From: Conchocele bisecta
Lineage: Eukaryota; Mollusca; Bivalvia; Lucinida; Thyasiridae
NCBI GenBank assembly: GCA_029237695.1
Contig: CM055265.1
Location: 107,806,773-107,870,772, forward strand
Reading direction: 5' to 3'
Length of the DNA stretch: 64,000 nucleotides
A model generated the notes under the pieces. The model did not search any database, had not been told where the DNA came from, and was given only the letters and a program-made list of their open reading frames with translations. A program made the position numbers and the translations under genes. This document shows, piece by piece, positions 45,280-57,279 of this stretch. Within the stretch, counting starts at the first letter, position 1. Every line of letters starts with the position of its first letter.

Positions 45280-45507
45280 AATGCCGCTATAGCGGTTTAT
45301 GCAAAAAGTGCAGATCCAGATGAGCCGGCTCGTAACGAGCCGTCTCATGAGGATCTGCACTTTTTGAAAGTAATTTTAATATTTTTGAGAACAAAAACTC
45401 CCCCTTTTGATAAATGTACGAATCTGTAAATCATTGTGTGACCATTGGATTGGTCGGAACATTAGCATATCACAGTTCATTCCAGTTCCTTAGGGTTGAA
45501 AGGGTTA
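45280..45507. mobile_element. Family C MITE, left end missing
   Basis: CCGCTATAGCGGTTTATGC ... GGGTTGAAAGGGTTAA. A further degraded C fragment is at about 44312-44480. Confidence 0.85.
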
Positions 45508-46796
45508 AGACGACACCACACACAATGCATGTACATGTAACTGAATGTGTATTGCTATTTACATGAACATAGTTGAACCAGATTAAATTCGTATGACCCA
45601 GTATGCAAATGGATACGTCAATGAATTGGAAAATGTATCCATGTGTTTGGTCCAAATTTAAAAATTTACCATGGTTTGCTGGATGGCGCATTAATTCGTT
45701 TCCGTGAAGATCATATTCACTCAACAAAATGTACATGTTGCTAATGACCTGGCCATCACAAGACGCTGAAACGTACCTTTAACAGTTTGCCACGGGCTGA
45801 TAAAAGAGGCCTTATGACGTTTCCGACCACCACAGTACTAGATCAGACTGCGCATCCGACTATGGTGTTTGTCATTCAGTTACTGTATGAAGTATACATG
45901 TATCAATTGCGTTCGGAAAATGATTAGACAACGCCGCGGCCTTATGAAAGTGCATTAAGGTAATGCTATTCTTTTTCCAAATGCTGTAAGGTCAATTCTC
46001 TCAACAGGGGTCATGTTCAGGTGTTTCCCTGGAGAGTTCGGCACCTGATACACCTCGCCAATTATCCCACCCACAGCGCTGCAGATAAGCCATTAATTGT
46101 TGGGATGTACAAGTACACCTTGCGGATAATCAAGCAATAAATTGTCGGGATATACTCATTGGTTTTGGATTCCTCCAGAATAACAAGCAGGTTGTAGAAT
46201 TCGTTGCATTCGTTTGACTTTATAATAGTTTATACCTTTATATAGTGTCTGTTCATTCATCGGGGCTCAATGTGCTGCTGTGAATTAAGAGTCCAAACTG
46301 TCCGTCTATCCAACCGATTTCCGTCACACTTGTGTCAAAATGTGTCTACCAGTCTCCACTGAGACGCAAGATTCATTCAAATACAGTATTTGATTTCTAT
46401 ACCGAATTTGGGCTTTGGTTTCAGTATACCTTGCATGCCTACTTAACTAGTTTGAAACTTGGCACATGTGAACAAGTATTACACACTTACATGTATGACA
46501 TCAATAACGTGATATTGACCTTGATTTACCATCCCGAGTCACTGAACATTTCTCTGTTGTAACGTTAAAGCGTTTATACATGTATACCAATATCGTTAAC
46601 ACACCACAAGTTATACGTTATGAATCATTATTATATTATTATACGTAGTTGGACACTTTATACGTTTAACGTGTTCGACATAGTCACAAGCCCATTGACA
46701 TTAACCACTGAAACGCTGTGTGATTTTGCTTGCTACCAGCTTGGACATGTTTGTATCGACATAAACATTTCTTTAAAACACTTCAGTCACTTTTGT
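45508..46796. other. About 1.3 kb without a supported gene
   Basis: Unique-looking sequence. Short frames (for example 46332-46562) show no splice chain or domain. Confidence 0.4.
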
Positions 46797-47195
46797 AAGG
46801 AGCCCCGCAGGGGACCTAGAATTTATTTTTATTAATTCGTTCCCACTAAATAACAATTCGTTTCCTCGATTTAACAATTCGTTCCCACGAATTAACAATT
46901 AGTTCCATCGACTTAACAATTCGTTCCCACGAAATAACAATTCGTTCCCACGGGAACGAATTGTTAATTCGTGGGAACCAATTGTTATATCGTGGGAATG
47001 AATTGTTAATTCGAGGGAACGAATTGTTAAATTGAGGGAACGAATTGTTATTTCGTTGGAACGAATTGTTAAACTGAGGGAAGGAATTGTTAATTCGTGG
47101 GAAGGAATTGTTAATTCGAGGGAACGAATTGTTAAATTGAGGGAACGAATTGTTATTTCGTGGGAACGAATTAATATCCCCTGAGGAGCTCCGTA
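46797..47195. mobile_element. Family E foldback element, copy 4
   Basis: GGAGCCCCGCAGGGGAC start, CCTGAGGAGCTCCGTA end; 21 bp units turn over at 46948 (GTTCCCACGGGAAC). Confidence 0.88.
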
Positions 47196-47540
47196 CTTTT
47201 GGACATGATAGTTAATACTTGCTGTGTAGTGTACATACACTCCCCGTCTTTATCGTCAGCGTCCACTGTATGTTACTATTTTTAAGTATCGCCATTTTAT
47301 TTACCTATTTTTAGAAGCATTAACTATGGCTGTCGGTCGCCATTTTTGCGGACAGATTTATTCGCCGTAACTCGTGTGCTTATTATGTGGTAAAAAAAAA
47401 CTGAACTTTTATACACGGTTATAATTCATATTTCATAATACGTGTTGGTAAATGTATCAAATTAAAGGTATTTCTCTATGCTCCAATTTGGTATATAATA
47501 TGTATGGCTACGACGGGTGTAATTAATGAACCCCCGCACC

Positions 47541-47848
47541 AGTAGCCGATTTCACGAACATTGCAAAGTATACTTTTCTAGTAAAGTATACTTTGAGGGA
47601 GTAATCATTTATTTTTCCTGAAATGCATTATTTTATATAGAACTAACAACTGCATATATTTGATAATTAAAAGTATGCAGAATTATTATACTGAATTTTA
47701 TTACATTATCACAGCCAAAATGGCTGTGATAATGTAATAAATTCAGTATAATAAAAATTAATAAATTTATCCTAAAATTGAAAATTTCTCCCTCAAAGTA
47801 TACTTTGCTAGGAAAGTATACTTTGCAATGTTGGTGAAATAGGCTACA
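47541..47848. mobile_element. Family F MITE, copy 2
   Basis: CAGTAGCCGATTTCACGAAC start, GTGAAATAGGCTAC end, CACAGCCAAAATGGCTGTG centre. Confidence 0.9.
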
Positions 47849-48158
47849 GATCAATATTGCTATAAAGGCTGCTAATTGAGGCACACTTTCCTACTCCTTT
47901 GTTTCTGGTGATACAGTTTCAGTTCTGTCAGTACGTAGTTTACATAGCTTCAAGTTTAATACGAAAATGTAATAATACGGACTTTCGCAAAACAGGATGC
48001 GACGATAAAAATAGAAAGCATAAAAGGTAGTGAAAAAGATTTCAGGTGCTTATCTGCAGTCATGATGCACACCAGACGTCAAACTGACAGATTCTGATTA
48101 TTTTCCCAAATCAGTTTGCCTACCGCTCTCACAATACAAGGTTAACCTATACGACAAG

Positions 48159-48480
48159 CCATGCGATTTAGTACCTAAGAAGATGTGCAATCTTCCATGA
48201 ACATTATTTACGGAAACTATGATATCTTCTATAAATTACGTCGAATGTTGATGAAATGTTCATAGCAAATGCGGAATGGAATTCCGTATTTGCTATGAAC
48301 ATTTTGTCAACTTTCGACGTGATTTACGGAAAATATCGTGAAGTTTATACACAATTTTCATGAGATATCGATGGTCTAGTAACATAAGGTCGTAACTGCT
48401 ATGCTAAAGCATAGCACTTACGACCTTATGTTACTAGACCATCGATATGGCACATCTTCTTAGGTACAAAATCACATGGG
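48159..48480. mobile_element. Family V element with an 80 bp perfect inner palindrome
   Basis: Outer inverted arms CATGCGATTTAGTACCTAAG / inverse. Two inner hairpins: AAATACGGAATTCC-type near 48275 and TATCGATGGTCTAGTAACAT...inverse at about 48366-48447. A relative lies at 55409-55651. Confidence 0.8.
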
Positions 48481-48745
48481 TGTGCAGGGTTACACTTTAG
48501 AGGAAGACAATATAACCCCCTATTGTTCACCCGCCCCTAGTGTAACCGGTGTTACAATAGCGTTGGGTGAACAGTACATGTCTATAGTCCTCACCTAGTG
48601 TAACCCCTGTAACGTGCAACTATTACGTATATATTCCTTGTCGCCAATTTGCGACGCCACCCTTAACAATATTTGTCTCTAAAAGGGTAACACTAGGGGA
48701 GGACAATAGAACCCCTTGCACTAGGGGTGGGTGAATACATATACA
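48481..48745. repeat. Inverted and direct repeats of a CTAGTGTAAC motif
   Basis: GTTACACTTTAGAGGAAGAC, CCCCTAGTGTAACC, AACACTAGGGGAGGACAATA; three or four degenerate copies in both orientations. Confidence 0.65.
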
Positions 48746-49794
48746 TGTAGTAGGTGCTTCTACACTGCGCGTTGTATCCATCTACTGATACGATTTCTCA
48801 TGATTGCTACACATGTTTGCGGAAGCAGAAAGAAATGTTTTGTAGCACATATGTAGCGATTTGCAAAATACCATCGCGCTGCTGGAGATTAATAAACAAA
48901 CATTCAGTCGCTACATGAAACCTGAGCTTGGAAACATAATATACACCACATGCGAACAACAATCCATAGTCCATAGGTTTGAAATACAGTACTTGATATC
49001 AGTAATTTGTGAATTATTAGGAAGCTTTCCTTGTAAGATGTATATACATATTGAGCATTAAACAGTGTATGTAAACTCGGCTGTTAATATAATCTATTCT
49101 ACCGGTAGCATATCCGCTTCTTTTTTTCCTGCAATCGTTGCATTTATAGATGTGTATGTCAATCACGCTTACAACTATCTGTAGTAGACGCAGAAAGTTG
49201 ATGTAAATGTAAAACTGCCGTCGCCCATACATGTTCGTGCACTGTCGATGCCATACATGTATTATAACTGATGTTCCAGTATAAAAAGTCATAGAGAACA
49301 TTCGTACAAAGGAAGAAAATTAAAATGTAAACTATAAGTGTGTGCCCAGATAATGTACATGTAGAGCATGCATGTAGCGTACCTGACGCTGACTTCCTAC
49401 AACATGAACATAGTAATCATATTATCTGCCAAGTCCATGTTAAATATTTGGCAAATGCGCGCCAACTAATTATTGCCGACATAAATGACGTGCATATAAA
49501 CAATGGCCCGACAGTTGTTGACATTCATGCAGCGGTAAATGCTATCACTCTAAATCAGTTGGCCGAGGCAAACAGCAATGAAAACGTTTCAGAAACAGAA
49601 GCCGACATGTTATAAATACCTACCGTACGAGTACATGTAGATGGAGAAAGTATTTAGGTATGAAGATTTTGTGTGACTGTGACCGGAGAAGAAGGCGCGT
49701 ATGACATCTGTGCACAATGTAGCCCCGGATCAAATAACATACTCATGTTGTCTGATAACAATCTACACTTCTTGTTAGAAGTATGACGGGTGTT
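48746..49794. other. About 1 kb without a supported gene
   Basis: A 91-codon + strand frame (49340-49615) has protein-like composition but no recognised domain or exon border and was not called. Confidence 0.4.
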
Positions 49795-49905
49795 TCATTG
49801 ATGGAATGTTGAACAGTGCATATCCTGGTCAGACTGTGCCGACCGGATCTACACTGGTCGCAAAACCCATAAGTTCTATTTCTGTAGACACAGCCATATG
49901 CGATG
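49795..49905. repeat. Family S fragment
   Basis: GCATATCCTGGTCAGACTGT and CCCATAAGTTCTATTTCTG. Confidence 0.7.
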
Positions 49906-49940
49906 TCACGGTGAAATATACCTTAGCGGCCAATATATAG

Positions 49941-51430
49941 AGGATATTCATATTTTTGCAACGAATATGACATATATGTTCATCTCGTGGTGTGAAATGT
50001 TCATATTTCACGAGTGCCGTTACGAGATGAACATATTATGTCATATTCGTTGCAAAAATATGAGTATTCTATTTATTATATACCGCTCCATCGAAATTAT
50101 CAGTTTTTGGCGGGATCGTGATTCTGGCCGTTTGCACGGGTCTACTTTCGGAAGTGGCTCTCTGTTCATCGGGGGACGTCTCAATAGGCTCAATTTGCGT
50201 TCGCAATTAACAACAGTCAGGTGACATTTAAAGTCAGCGAGTGAACTGAAAGCAAGTTATTAATAGCAACGGCAATGCTCAACATTATGTGTAAAATAGT
50301 TGGCATGCCCAACTTTACTTTTGAAGAGAACAAATTGCTGTTATTGAGACGCCCCCCGTATCGTGTACCACGCAGTCGCAATGCGACGTCGAATGCCATT
50401 TCTTTTTCATATTGTGGTTTACGGGCGATTTTCGAAAAATTACCCTCTGGGTGAGCGAAACAAATTCATGAAAACATTTTGCCGTTCATGCAGCATACAC
50501 GTATGTAGGCCTACGCCCAGTCATAATTTTGAAAAGATTTCACATAATATTATGTCACACCTCCAGAGTTCCTGTTGGGTATGCAATTTGGATTACTCGG
50601 TTTGTATCCCTATTCTGCAAAGTGCCAATTGATTTTGGCCAAATAAACATACTAAAAATATGAAAATTTCCCCGTTTTTTTTCTTCACATTACGAAAAAC
50701 CTATGCTACCAAAAATATTTTTTGAACAAAATCGATCAAATATTGATTTTATGGGCATCATTCTCTATGGGAGATGTGATCTATAAATAAATTTTCGTCC
50801 ATAATTTTTTCTTTACTGGGCCGACTTTCACATAAAAAAAATTTGTTATTAGTTAGATCATTTCCGAGCTATCTCGCCAGGTTTCGAGATTAATTTCTAA
50901 AAAAAAAAGGTTTTTCGTATTATCCATCGACGCTTTCAGTTGAAACAGACACTAGAATAACGTTATATTTGTTTGTCCAAATTGCATCGGCAAAATGAGC
51001 TGGAACACACCAACCACGTTCTGTCAGTCAGAGTCAACTTGAGACAGAAACAAAAACATGCACTTAATTTATAGCAGGCTGTATTTTACAAACACCAGTA
51101 ACTGATCAAGTTCTCCAAATTTGCAGATTGTACATCCAATAATCAACATCGAATATATTTCTAACAAGGAATTTCTGAGTATGCAAATTCACAAGTGGCT
51201 ACTTGTCTCCCGCCAGTCAGTACTTTCAGTACTTTGATTTAGACTATACGGTAATGAATGTGTATTTGCAGCTTATTTGCAGTCCGGCATTGCAGATGCG
51301 CGTTATGAATATAGATAGCGGTAGTAGTCGTATTTTCACCGGAAGTTGTTTATTTCAACGATGAGGTCATATGACTTTTATTTACATTGTATAACTATGT
51401 ATTTCATGGGTAGGTATATAATAAAAACCC
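49941..51430. mobile_element. Family U element, copy 2, split by about 1.1 kb
   Basis: Palindrome half 49941-50071 plus TATATACCGCTCC at 50080; the other half resumes near 51235 (ATACGGTAATGAATGTGTAT) and ends TCATGGGTAGGTATATA. The intervening DNA includes an inverted pair (GGGGACGTCTCAATAG at 50170, TTATTGAGACGCCCCCC at 50342) and a degraded O element (about 50644-50953). Confidence 0.7.
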
Positions 51431-51535
51431 ATCTCAAACTGTGCATTTGCATAGTCTGTACTGGGTATATATCGTTCGCCATTCAATAAGTGAAGCACTC
51501 TGAATGCTTCGTATGCACAACACAGAACCTTACCA

Positions 51536-51711
51536 GATCACCAGTTAGTCTGGTCACAAATAGCATTAACCCAATTTCTAATCACCAGTTAGTCTTGTCA
51601 CAGATAGCATTAACCCAATTTCTAATCACCAGTTAGTCTGGTCACAAATAGCATTAACCCAATTTCTAATCACCAGTTAGTCTTGTCACAGATAGCATTA
51701 ACCCAATTTCT
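51536..51711. repeat. 44 bp tandem repeat, four units
   Basis: TCACCAGTTAGTC begins units at 51538, 51582, 51626 and 51670. Units alternate strictly between TGGTCACAAATAG and TTGTCACAGATAG, an 88 bp higher-order unit. Confidence 0.92.
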
Positions 51712-52378
51712 ATTCAGACAGTTACAATGTCATGGTGTTCACTTGCATGGTTTCCGAGAACTTTCATGTCATTCGTTACATGTTTCTTTTGTTCAATCGT
51801 CGATGTCATATGCAGTTGAGCGCGATTGTAACTTTGGAATTTAAAAATAAATCTACTTAGCAGGTTTCATATTCAAATTATGTTGCAATTTGCCGTTCAT
51901 GCTAATAATAGACGAGCGATATTTGCATTTCTACGTGGAATTATGTACATTGTACGTGTATGCTTCGTGTGTAATGTATGCGGGTGTTGGGCTGACACTC
52001 ATGAACTATACGTGTAGCGTGGCAGAACCATTGCAGCCACGCATTTATTTCTAACTCAAATGGAGATGAATTTGCACCAACCAATGTGCGTTTGTATTGT
52101 TGTTTTGGCAAGAACGCTATGCAATGCTTGAAGTTAGAACATTACAATATCGATGAATATAATTTGGTTAGAATACCATTCTAAAATATGCGTGTTATAG
52201 TCTACGGAATGCACTAAATGTGCCAAGGGGGCAAGTCATAGGTTGGCAAGAATTCAAACCTTCTGACTGCAACTGATGTATACATGAAAATGCGAAAAGG
52301 ATACCAATCGCATTTGCGACCAACATAGACCAAACTCCATGTACAACCACTACACTGCTCAAAGCCCGTTATATATAT

Positions 52379-52559
52379 AGTGGAACCTCTCTAAACCGTT
52401 TGTTTAATTAGATTGGTGTCACTGACATTTATGTATGATGTAGATGTATGTTCATGATTACAAAGCACGCTAAAATGTATTGGGGCGCTCATATTCAAGA
52501 AATACATTGGAACCTGTCCAAACCGGACACCAAGGGTGTCCGGTTTAGAGAGGTTCCAC
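52379..52559. mobile_element. Family M MITE, rearranged
   Basis: TGGAACCTCTCTAAACCG at 52381, then a hairpin TTGGAACCTGTCCAAACC / GGTTTAGAGAGGTTCCACTG at 52504-52559. Confidence 0.75.
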
Positions 52560-52750
52560 TGTATGTGGAAAAAATACCGTATGACGTATACAATCAACGC
52601 AGTTCCAGATCAGCCTGCTCTGATCATTTTTGTTCTGGTTCATGAATCGACTAGAACTAACAAGTTTACCCTAGGCCTGCATACCTGCTGGCATGGACAC
52701 ACATATACATGTTTGAAGTTTAATATGTTAGAACTGGATATATTTTCATA

Positions 52751-52940
52751 CAGTGAAACCTTTCTAAACCGGACATGTCCGGCTTATAGATGTTTCACTG
52801 TGAATCAGGCATTTGATCATTCTGAGCCATAGTTGTGCGCTATGCGATCACGAACAGACATTATCTGACATGACACAGAAATTAATCAAAAATAAGATCA
52901 CACGTGTTTTGTTGGTGTCCAGTTTAGAGAGGTTCCATTG
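52751..52940. mobile_element. Family M MITE, full-length inverted copy
   Basis: CAGTGAAACCTTTCTAAACC ... GTTTAGAGAGGTTCCATTG with the family body (GCGATCACGAACAGACATTA). Confidence 0.85.
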
Positions 52941-53566
52941 TATAAGTAAACAATCAGAAAATATTCAAAACCTGTCTAGATCCAGATATGGTCTACACGT
53001 AGCCAAATTGATAAATGTATGCCATTGCGTCCGCTATATTGATCGCCGGTTAAGATAAGGTACATTACTATATGTTCAAATAGTATAGATCCTGATCATC
53101 TTGCACAGTCAAACAGCATGTTGGTAGTCTAATAACCTTGCTGACGACAGTAAATCTACTTCAGAGACGAAATGGCGAATGGTGTATGCCCTGACCAGTA
53201 TAACTTATTGGTGCTTTTATGTATATTGAGGACTCCCAAACCCCTCGCCCTACGATGCGCTTCGCCAAAAAATTGCCTATTAATCCCATTACCCCACCCA
53301 CCTGGTATCGTACTGTACATGACGTTAATATATAGTACTGTGTGAGACCAAGTGGGTGGGATAATGAATTTATTTGCAATGGTCATTTTATTTGTATCAC
53401 AGGTCCGAGTATTCCACCTGTGATATCATCTGCCTTCCGACGCGCCTGTATGGTATAGCGTGCGCGGTCTGTCCGTCAGTCCGATTTGCGTTAATGCAGT
53501 ATATACAGGATCGTGAGGATCATGAGGAGACTATTTATTTTATTCATATGTACATACAATAAAATA

Positions 53567-53682
53567 CAGTTGACCTTTCCCTTTAATTGGCCGGATCCCA
53601 TTTACACCTGGACGGACTGAGGCAGTGTGCGTAAAGTGTCTTGCTCAAGGAACAACGCATTTGTCTCTAGTGTTGTCCTATA
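53567..53682 (+). mobile_element. SINE-like fragment (type 3)
   Basis: GGACTGAGGCAGTGTGCGTA and AAGTGTCTTGCTCAAGGAAC resemble a conserved central SINE segment seen in many animals (from memory). No tRNA head is visible. Confidence 0.4.
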
Positions 53683-54870
53683 TAAATTATGCGAGACGAG
53701 ACTTTTCTGGAACAATTCATTTCCAAAGAACAGGTAAACTAAGCTAGTTACTTGTTGGGTGTTTGTTTTAAAATCGCTTTGTTGACAAACAGCGACAGTT
53801 TATCGCATCGGATTTATACCAGTCGATTATCGATTACTAACCTATCCGCCATATTGTTTATATTGGTTACGTTATCGATGAGTGCGCGACAGGTGCTCGA
53901 TGAACTCGCGCTAAAATCTCGGCGCCACGAGAACATGCGGGATCTCGTTGTAATTTCACGGAGTCGCCAGTCTATTTATTCTAGGTCTGTGGTTATAATG
54001 TCATTAATTTGTTCCCTGACTGTAATTTACCACTTTAAATACTGACTTAGTACCCCCTTCCCTGAACGTAGAATTGACACTCATGCTGGCGTGTATTGCC
54101 CACCATAGACAAATGTCAATCAGGCCGAATTCGGGAATGTCACTAAAATCCGCTGTAAATCCATCGATAAACATCAGTTAGACCCACACGTGCGAGTTTT
54201 GTTTCGCACAGGTGTCGGGTGACTTTAAACATAGACTGTCGGAAGATCAAACTTGATGTCGTTTGTGTGTTAAACGCGTCGCGTGTTTCGGAGAGTATTC
54301 GGAGGGGAGTTAACTCTGCCGAAAATAATAGCCTGTTACTAAATTTAGCGATGACCGCACGATTTGTGCCGCAAATGGGGGCAAATCACGCGCAACAAAA
54401 TAATCCGATGTATTTTTGTACGTAGAACATCCGTTGTTGATATTGTGCAGTGCAAGTAGTTTTTCATAATATTATTTTCAATTAGCGGTTGCGTATGACA
54501 GTTAAACGTTGAGCAACACAATGCATTTTGTTGTTATGGTTACTCCAATATATCACTACGGACCATCGCATCGAGGGGCGTCCGGGCGTGGCTAACTGTC
54601 GGAGGCGATCCCAATACATAGGTTTACCCTATGTGAAAAATATATATATACGCACTAAAATCAATATTTTACGGAATTTCATCAAATAAATTGTTTTGTT
54701 ATTGATGAAAAAGTACTTACATTTTAATATGATTTAGATTTAATGTGTTAAGTAGCCAAACGTTTGTCGGCAGCAAAACGTGGAACAAACAGTAGTTGTA
54801 AAGTACATTTTTCAGCCGGCGGCCCAAACAGAGTGTATGAAAATGCAGTCAAACTGTGGACGTAACTGGC
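53683..54870. other. About 1.2 kb, CpG-richer, no supported gene
   Basis: 53840-54420 is visibly richer in CG dinucleotides than its surroundings (for example AACGCGTCGCGTG). It could be promoter-like or part of an unlisted element. Open frames here lack domains. Confidence 0.35.
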
Positions 54871-55233
54871 GAACTTCGGCTTAAGAGATAATATGTGACC
54901 AGTGTAGCTCCTGATGAAATAGCACACTCCTGTATAGTCTGATAACGATCTACAATATATTGCTTGTTAGAAGCATGCCGTGTGCTGCATTGCTGAAATG
55001 GCGAGCACTGCATATCCAGATCAGTAGCTAATTTCACAAACATTGCAAATCATACTTATCTAGCAATGTGTAGTTTGAAGGAGTAATCATTTGTTTTGCC
55101 TGAAATGCATTATTTCATATAGAACTAACGACTGCATATATTAGTTGATTAAAAGTATGCAGAATTATTATACTGAATTTATTACATTATCACAACCAAA
55201 GTGGTAAAACCCGTAATGCCCGTTTCTCCAGTC
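54871..55233. mobile_element. Family S MITE split by a family F element
   Basis: S sequence to about 55021, then a right-truncated F element (55023-55204), then the S right arm AAACCCGTAATGCCCGTTTC...CCAGTCA. Confidence 0.75.
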
Positions 55234-55408
55234 AACATGCTCGCAACTTCCATGTGTATGGTATTTCTTCGAGCCGATTCCCACCCTTCAATACAAGCAA
55301 TCATACCACGTTTCCTTATTGCTCTAGTTGTACCTGTGCTGTTTCTAAACGTTTGTTTACCAACGGAAGCAGAATGTTGCAATTAATTCGATAATCACTT
55401 CCATTATA

Positions 55409-55651
55409 TGAGACACGCCATGGGATTTTGTACCTTCGGAAATCTGCGTAATTTCGTGAAATGCGTTTACAAAATTTAAAATAATTTTCATAAATACCTG
55501 TAAAGTCAAAAGTTGACAAAATATAATTCCGCATGTGCTCTGAAAATGTTGTCAACTTTTGACGCCATTGACCGAAAATATTGTAAATGTTATAAACGTA
55601 TTTCAGGACATTACGCAGATGTCCGAAGGTACAAAATCACATGGCGTGTCT
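55409..55651. mobile_element. Family V-related MITE
   Basis: GAGACACGCCATGGGATTTTG and inverse ends; TCAAAAGTTGACAAAATAT / inverse inner arms. Confidence 0.82.
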
Positions 55652-55905
55652 CAATTATATAGCTTAGGTACACACTCGTAATGGCTGCTCCAGCTGAGTT
55701 AGTACCTGCGAATGTGAACAAACTGTCAAAATATGTGTGCAAAATCGCTATAAGTCAAACTGTTCTTTGTAAATTGTTTTTACCGGGAATGGAAGGTGTT
55801 CGAGCCAATTCCCACCCTTAAATATAAGCCGAATGAATGAATGAATGTAAATGGTTCATTTGTTTTACAAAGCTCCATACTATCGAACCTGTATCATGTA
55901 CAGTA

Positions 55906-55936
55906 CAGTAAAACCTCGCTAAACCGGACACCGAGA
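55906..55936. repeat. Family M end fragment
   Basis: CAGTAAAACCTCGCTAAACC GGACACC only. Confidence 0.7.
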
Positions 55937-56295
55937 AAGATTGGTGTTCTTAATGATGGTGGATTTAGTTTAAGTGTATCTATAATGCTAATATGTGTTC
56001 CTGTTTGCAAAGCATATAGTTACTCACTTCTTGGGTGCTTATTTGCCTTTCCACGGTACTAGAAGCATGAACATACGTGCTTCTGGTATCGGGGTGAACA
56101 CATTGTATGTATAATAGTTATAATAATGTTCATATATTGAATTTTTAATAAATTAATTTCGTAGCGAGCGCTATTTACCAAGCCCAGTCGCGAAGCTCCG
56201 CCCCCATATAACCAATTATATGCAGGGTACAATTACAGTAGTATTGAAATTGTGGAATTTCCTTTCGCTATTTTCTCTAATTCTGTTCGTAGGTT

Positions 56296-56913
56296 ATGTT
56301 GTTACCACTCATTTGTAAATTATTGTTTCTTATGTATAAGTTATTATATACACAACATGAAGCAAATGTGACTCATTTCCGATGGATTCAGAATGTTAAA
56401 TCTATTTTAACTGAAATTGGAGTTCCTGGCGTATGGCTTAGCCAGAACGATGTTAATGCTATCTGGCTGAGCCACTACGCCAGGACTCAGCTTCAGAACC
56501 AGTTTATTCAGTCATGGCTCACCAGCATCGATTCATCTTCACGTGGAATTACGTATAGAATCTTTAAAACAGAGTTTGGATTAGAAACATATTTAATTAA
56601 TCTCACGGAAAGGTTAAGAAAAACATTGACCAGATTTCGAACTTGTAATCATAGACTGGCGGTCGAAACTGGTAGATGGACAGGTGTGCCGAGAGCAAGC
56701 AGGGTCTGCAACAAATGTGGCGCTGGTGCTCTCGGTGACGAGTTTCATTTCCTTTTCGAGTGCCGCTTCTATGATGAAGTTCGAAAACGGTATATCAAGC
56801 CATTTTATTTTAGAAGACCAAATATTTTAAAATTCACACAGCTATTTGAGAAAAAATCTGGAAAGCAATTAAGAAATTTAGCTATTTTTATAAGAAATGC
56901 TTTATGGTTATAA
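56296..56913 (+). pseudogene. 5'-truncated LINE: C-terminal end of the RT polyprotein
   Basis: 205 codons, with no reverse-transcriptase or endonuclease core. The C-terminal third has a CCHC knuckle, C138-x2-C141-x9-H151-x4-C156, preceded by TGRWTGVPR and followed by EVRKRYI. This arrangement (cut-and-cleared RT tail with a CCHC finger just before the stop) is common in non-LTR retrotransposon ORF2 proteins. The stop at 56911 is followed by about 120 bases and a tail with AATAAA (57013), as in a LINE 3' UTR. The Met at 56296 is only the first ATG in the truncated frame, not a true start. 5' truncation is typical of incomplete target-primed insertion. Clade not assigned. Confidence 0.75.
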
Positions 56914-57055
56914 TGACTAGTGAGCTTATACATATGCATTTTGTATTTTTACCCATCGTTGTATTATGTAATCTATTGTATACCTCGTGTGTCACGTATG
57001 TGGCTTAGAGTGAATAAAATGTATTGATATATATATACCGTCTCGACGAGACTGT

Positions 57056-57279
57056 TGGGGAGTGGGGCTAAGTGACGCTGGTGTGGTGAGGACCTGGCAC
57101 CAGGTCACTTTTCTAATTTCTGGGCAGACTATTTTTTTTCTGTGAATATTCAGTTCTGATTTTGGGATTTACCCTCCATCACAGCAGGTAACAACTATAT
57201 TGGATTCGACCCACTTTACCCGGCCTAAAATGACATTAGCTGTTGACATGCCGTTAAGTACCGTTAAATCAAATCAAAT
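57056..57279 (+). mobile_element. SINE-like element (type 2), copy 2
   Basis: GGGGAGTGGGGCTAAGTGAC, GGACCTGGCACCAGGTCA, tail GTTGACATGCCGTTAAGTAC then an ATCAA-type run. It sits directly after the LINE tail. Confidence 0.65.

Noticed and set aside
49340..49615. 91-codon + strand frame with protein-like composition
   Set aside because: No exon borders, homology I recognise, or neighbouring coding sequence. Possibly an old retroelement fragment.
53752..54045. 97-codon frame in a CpG-richer region
   Set aside because: Starts hydrophobic but has no convincing signal or domain; could be chance.
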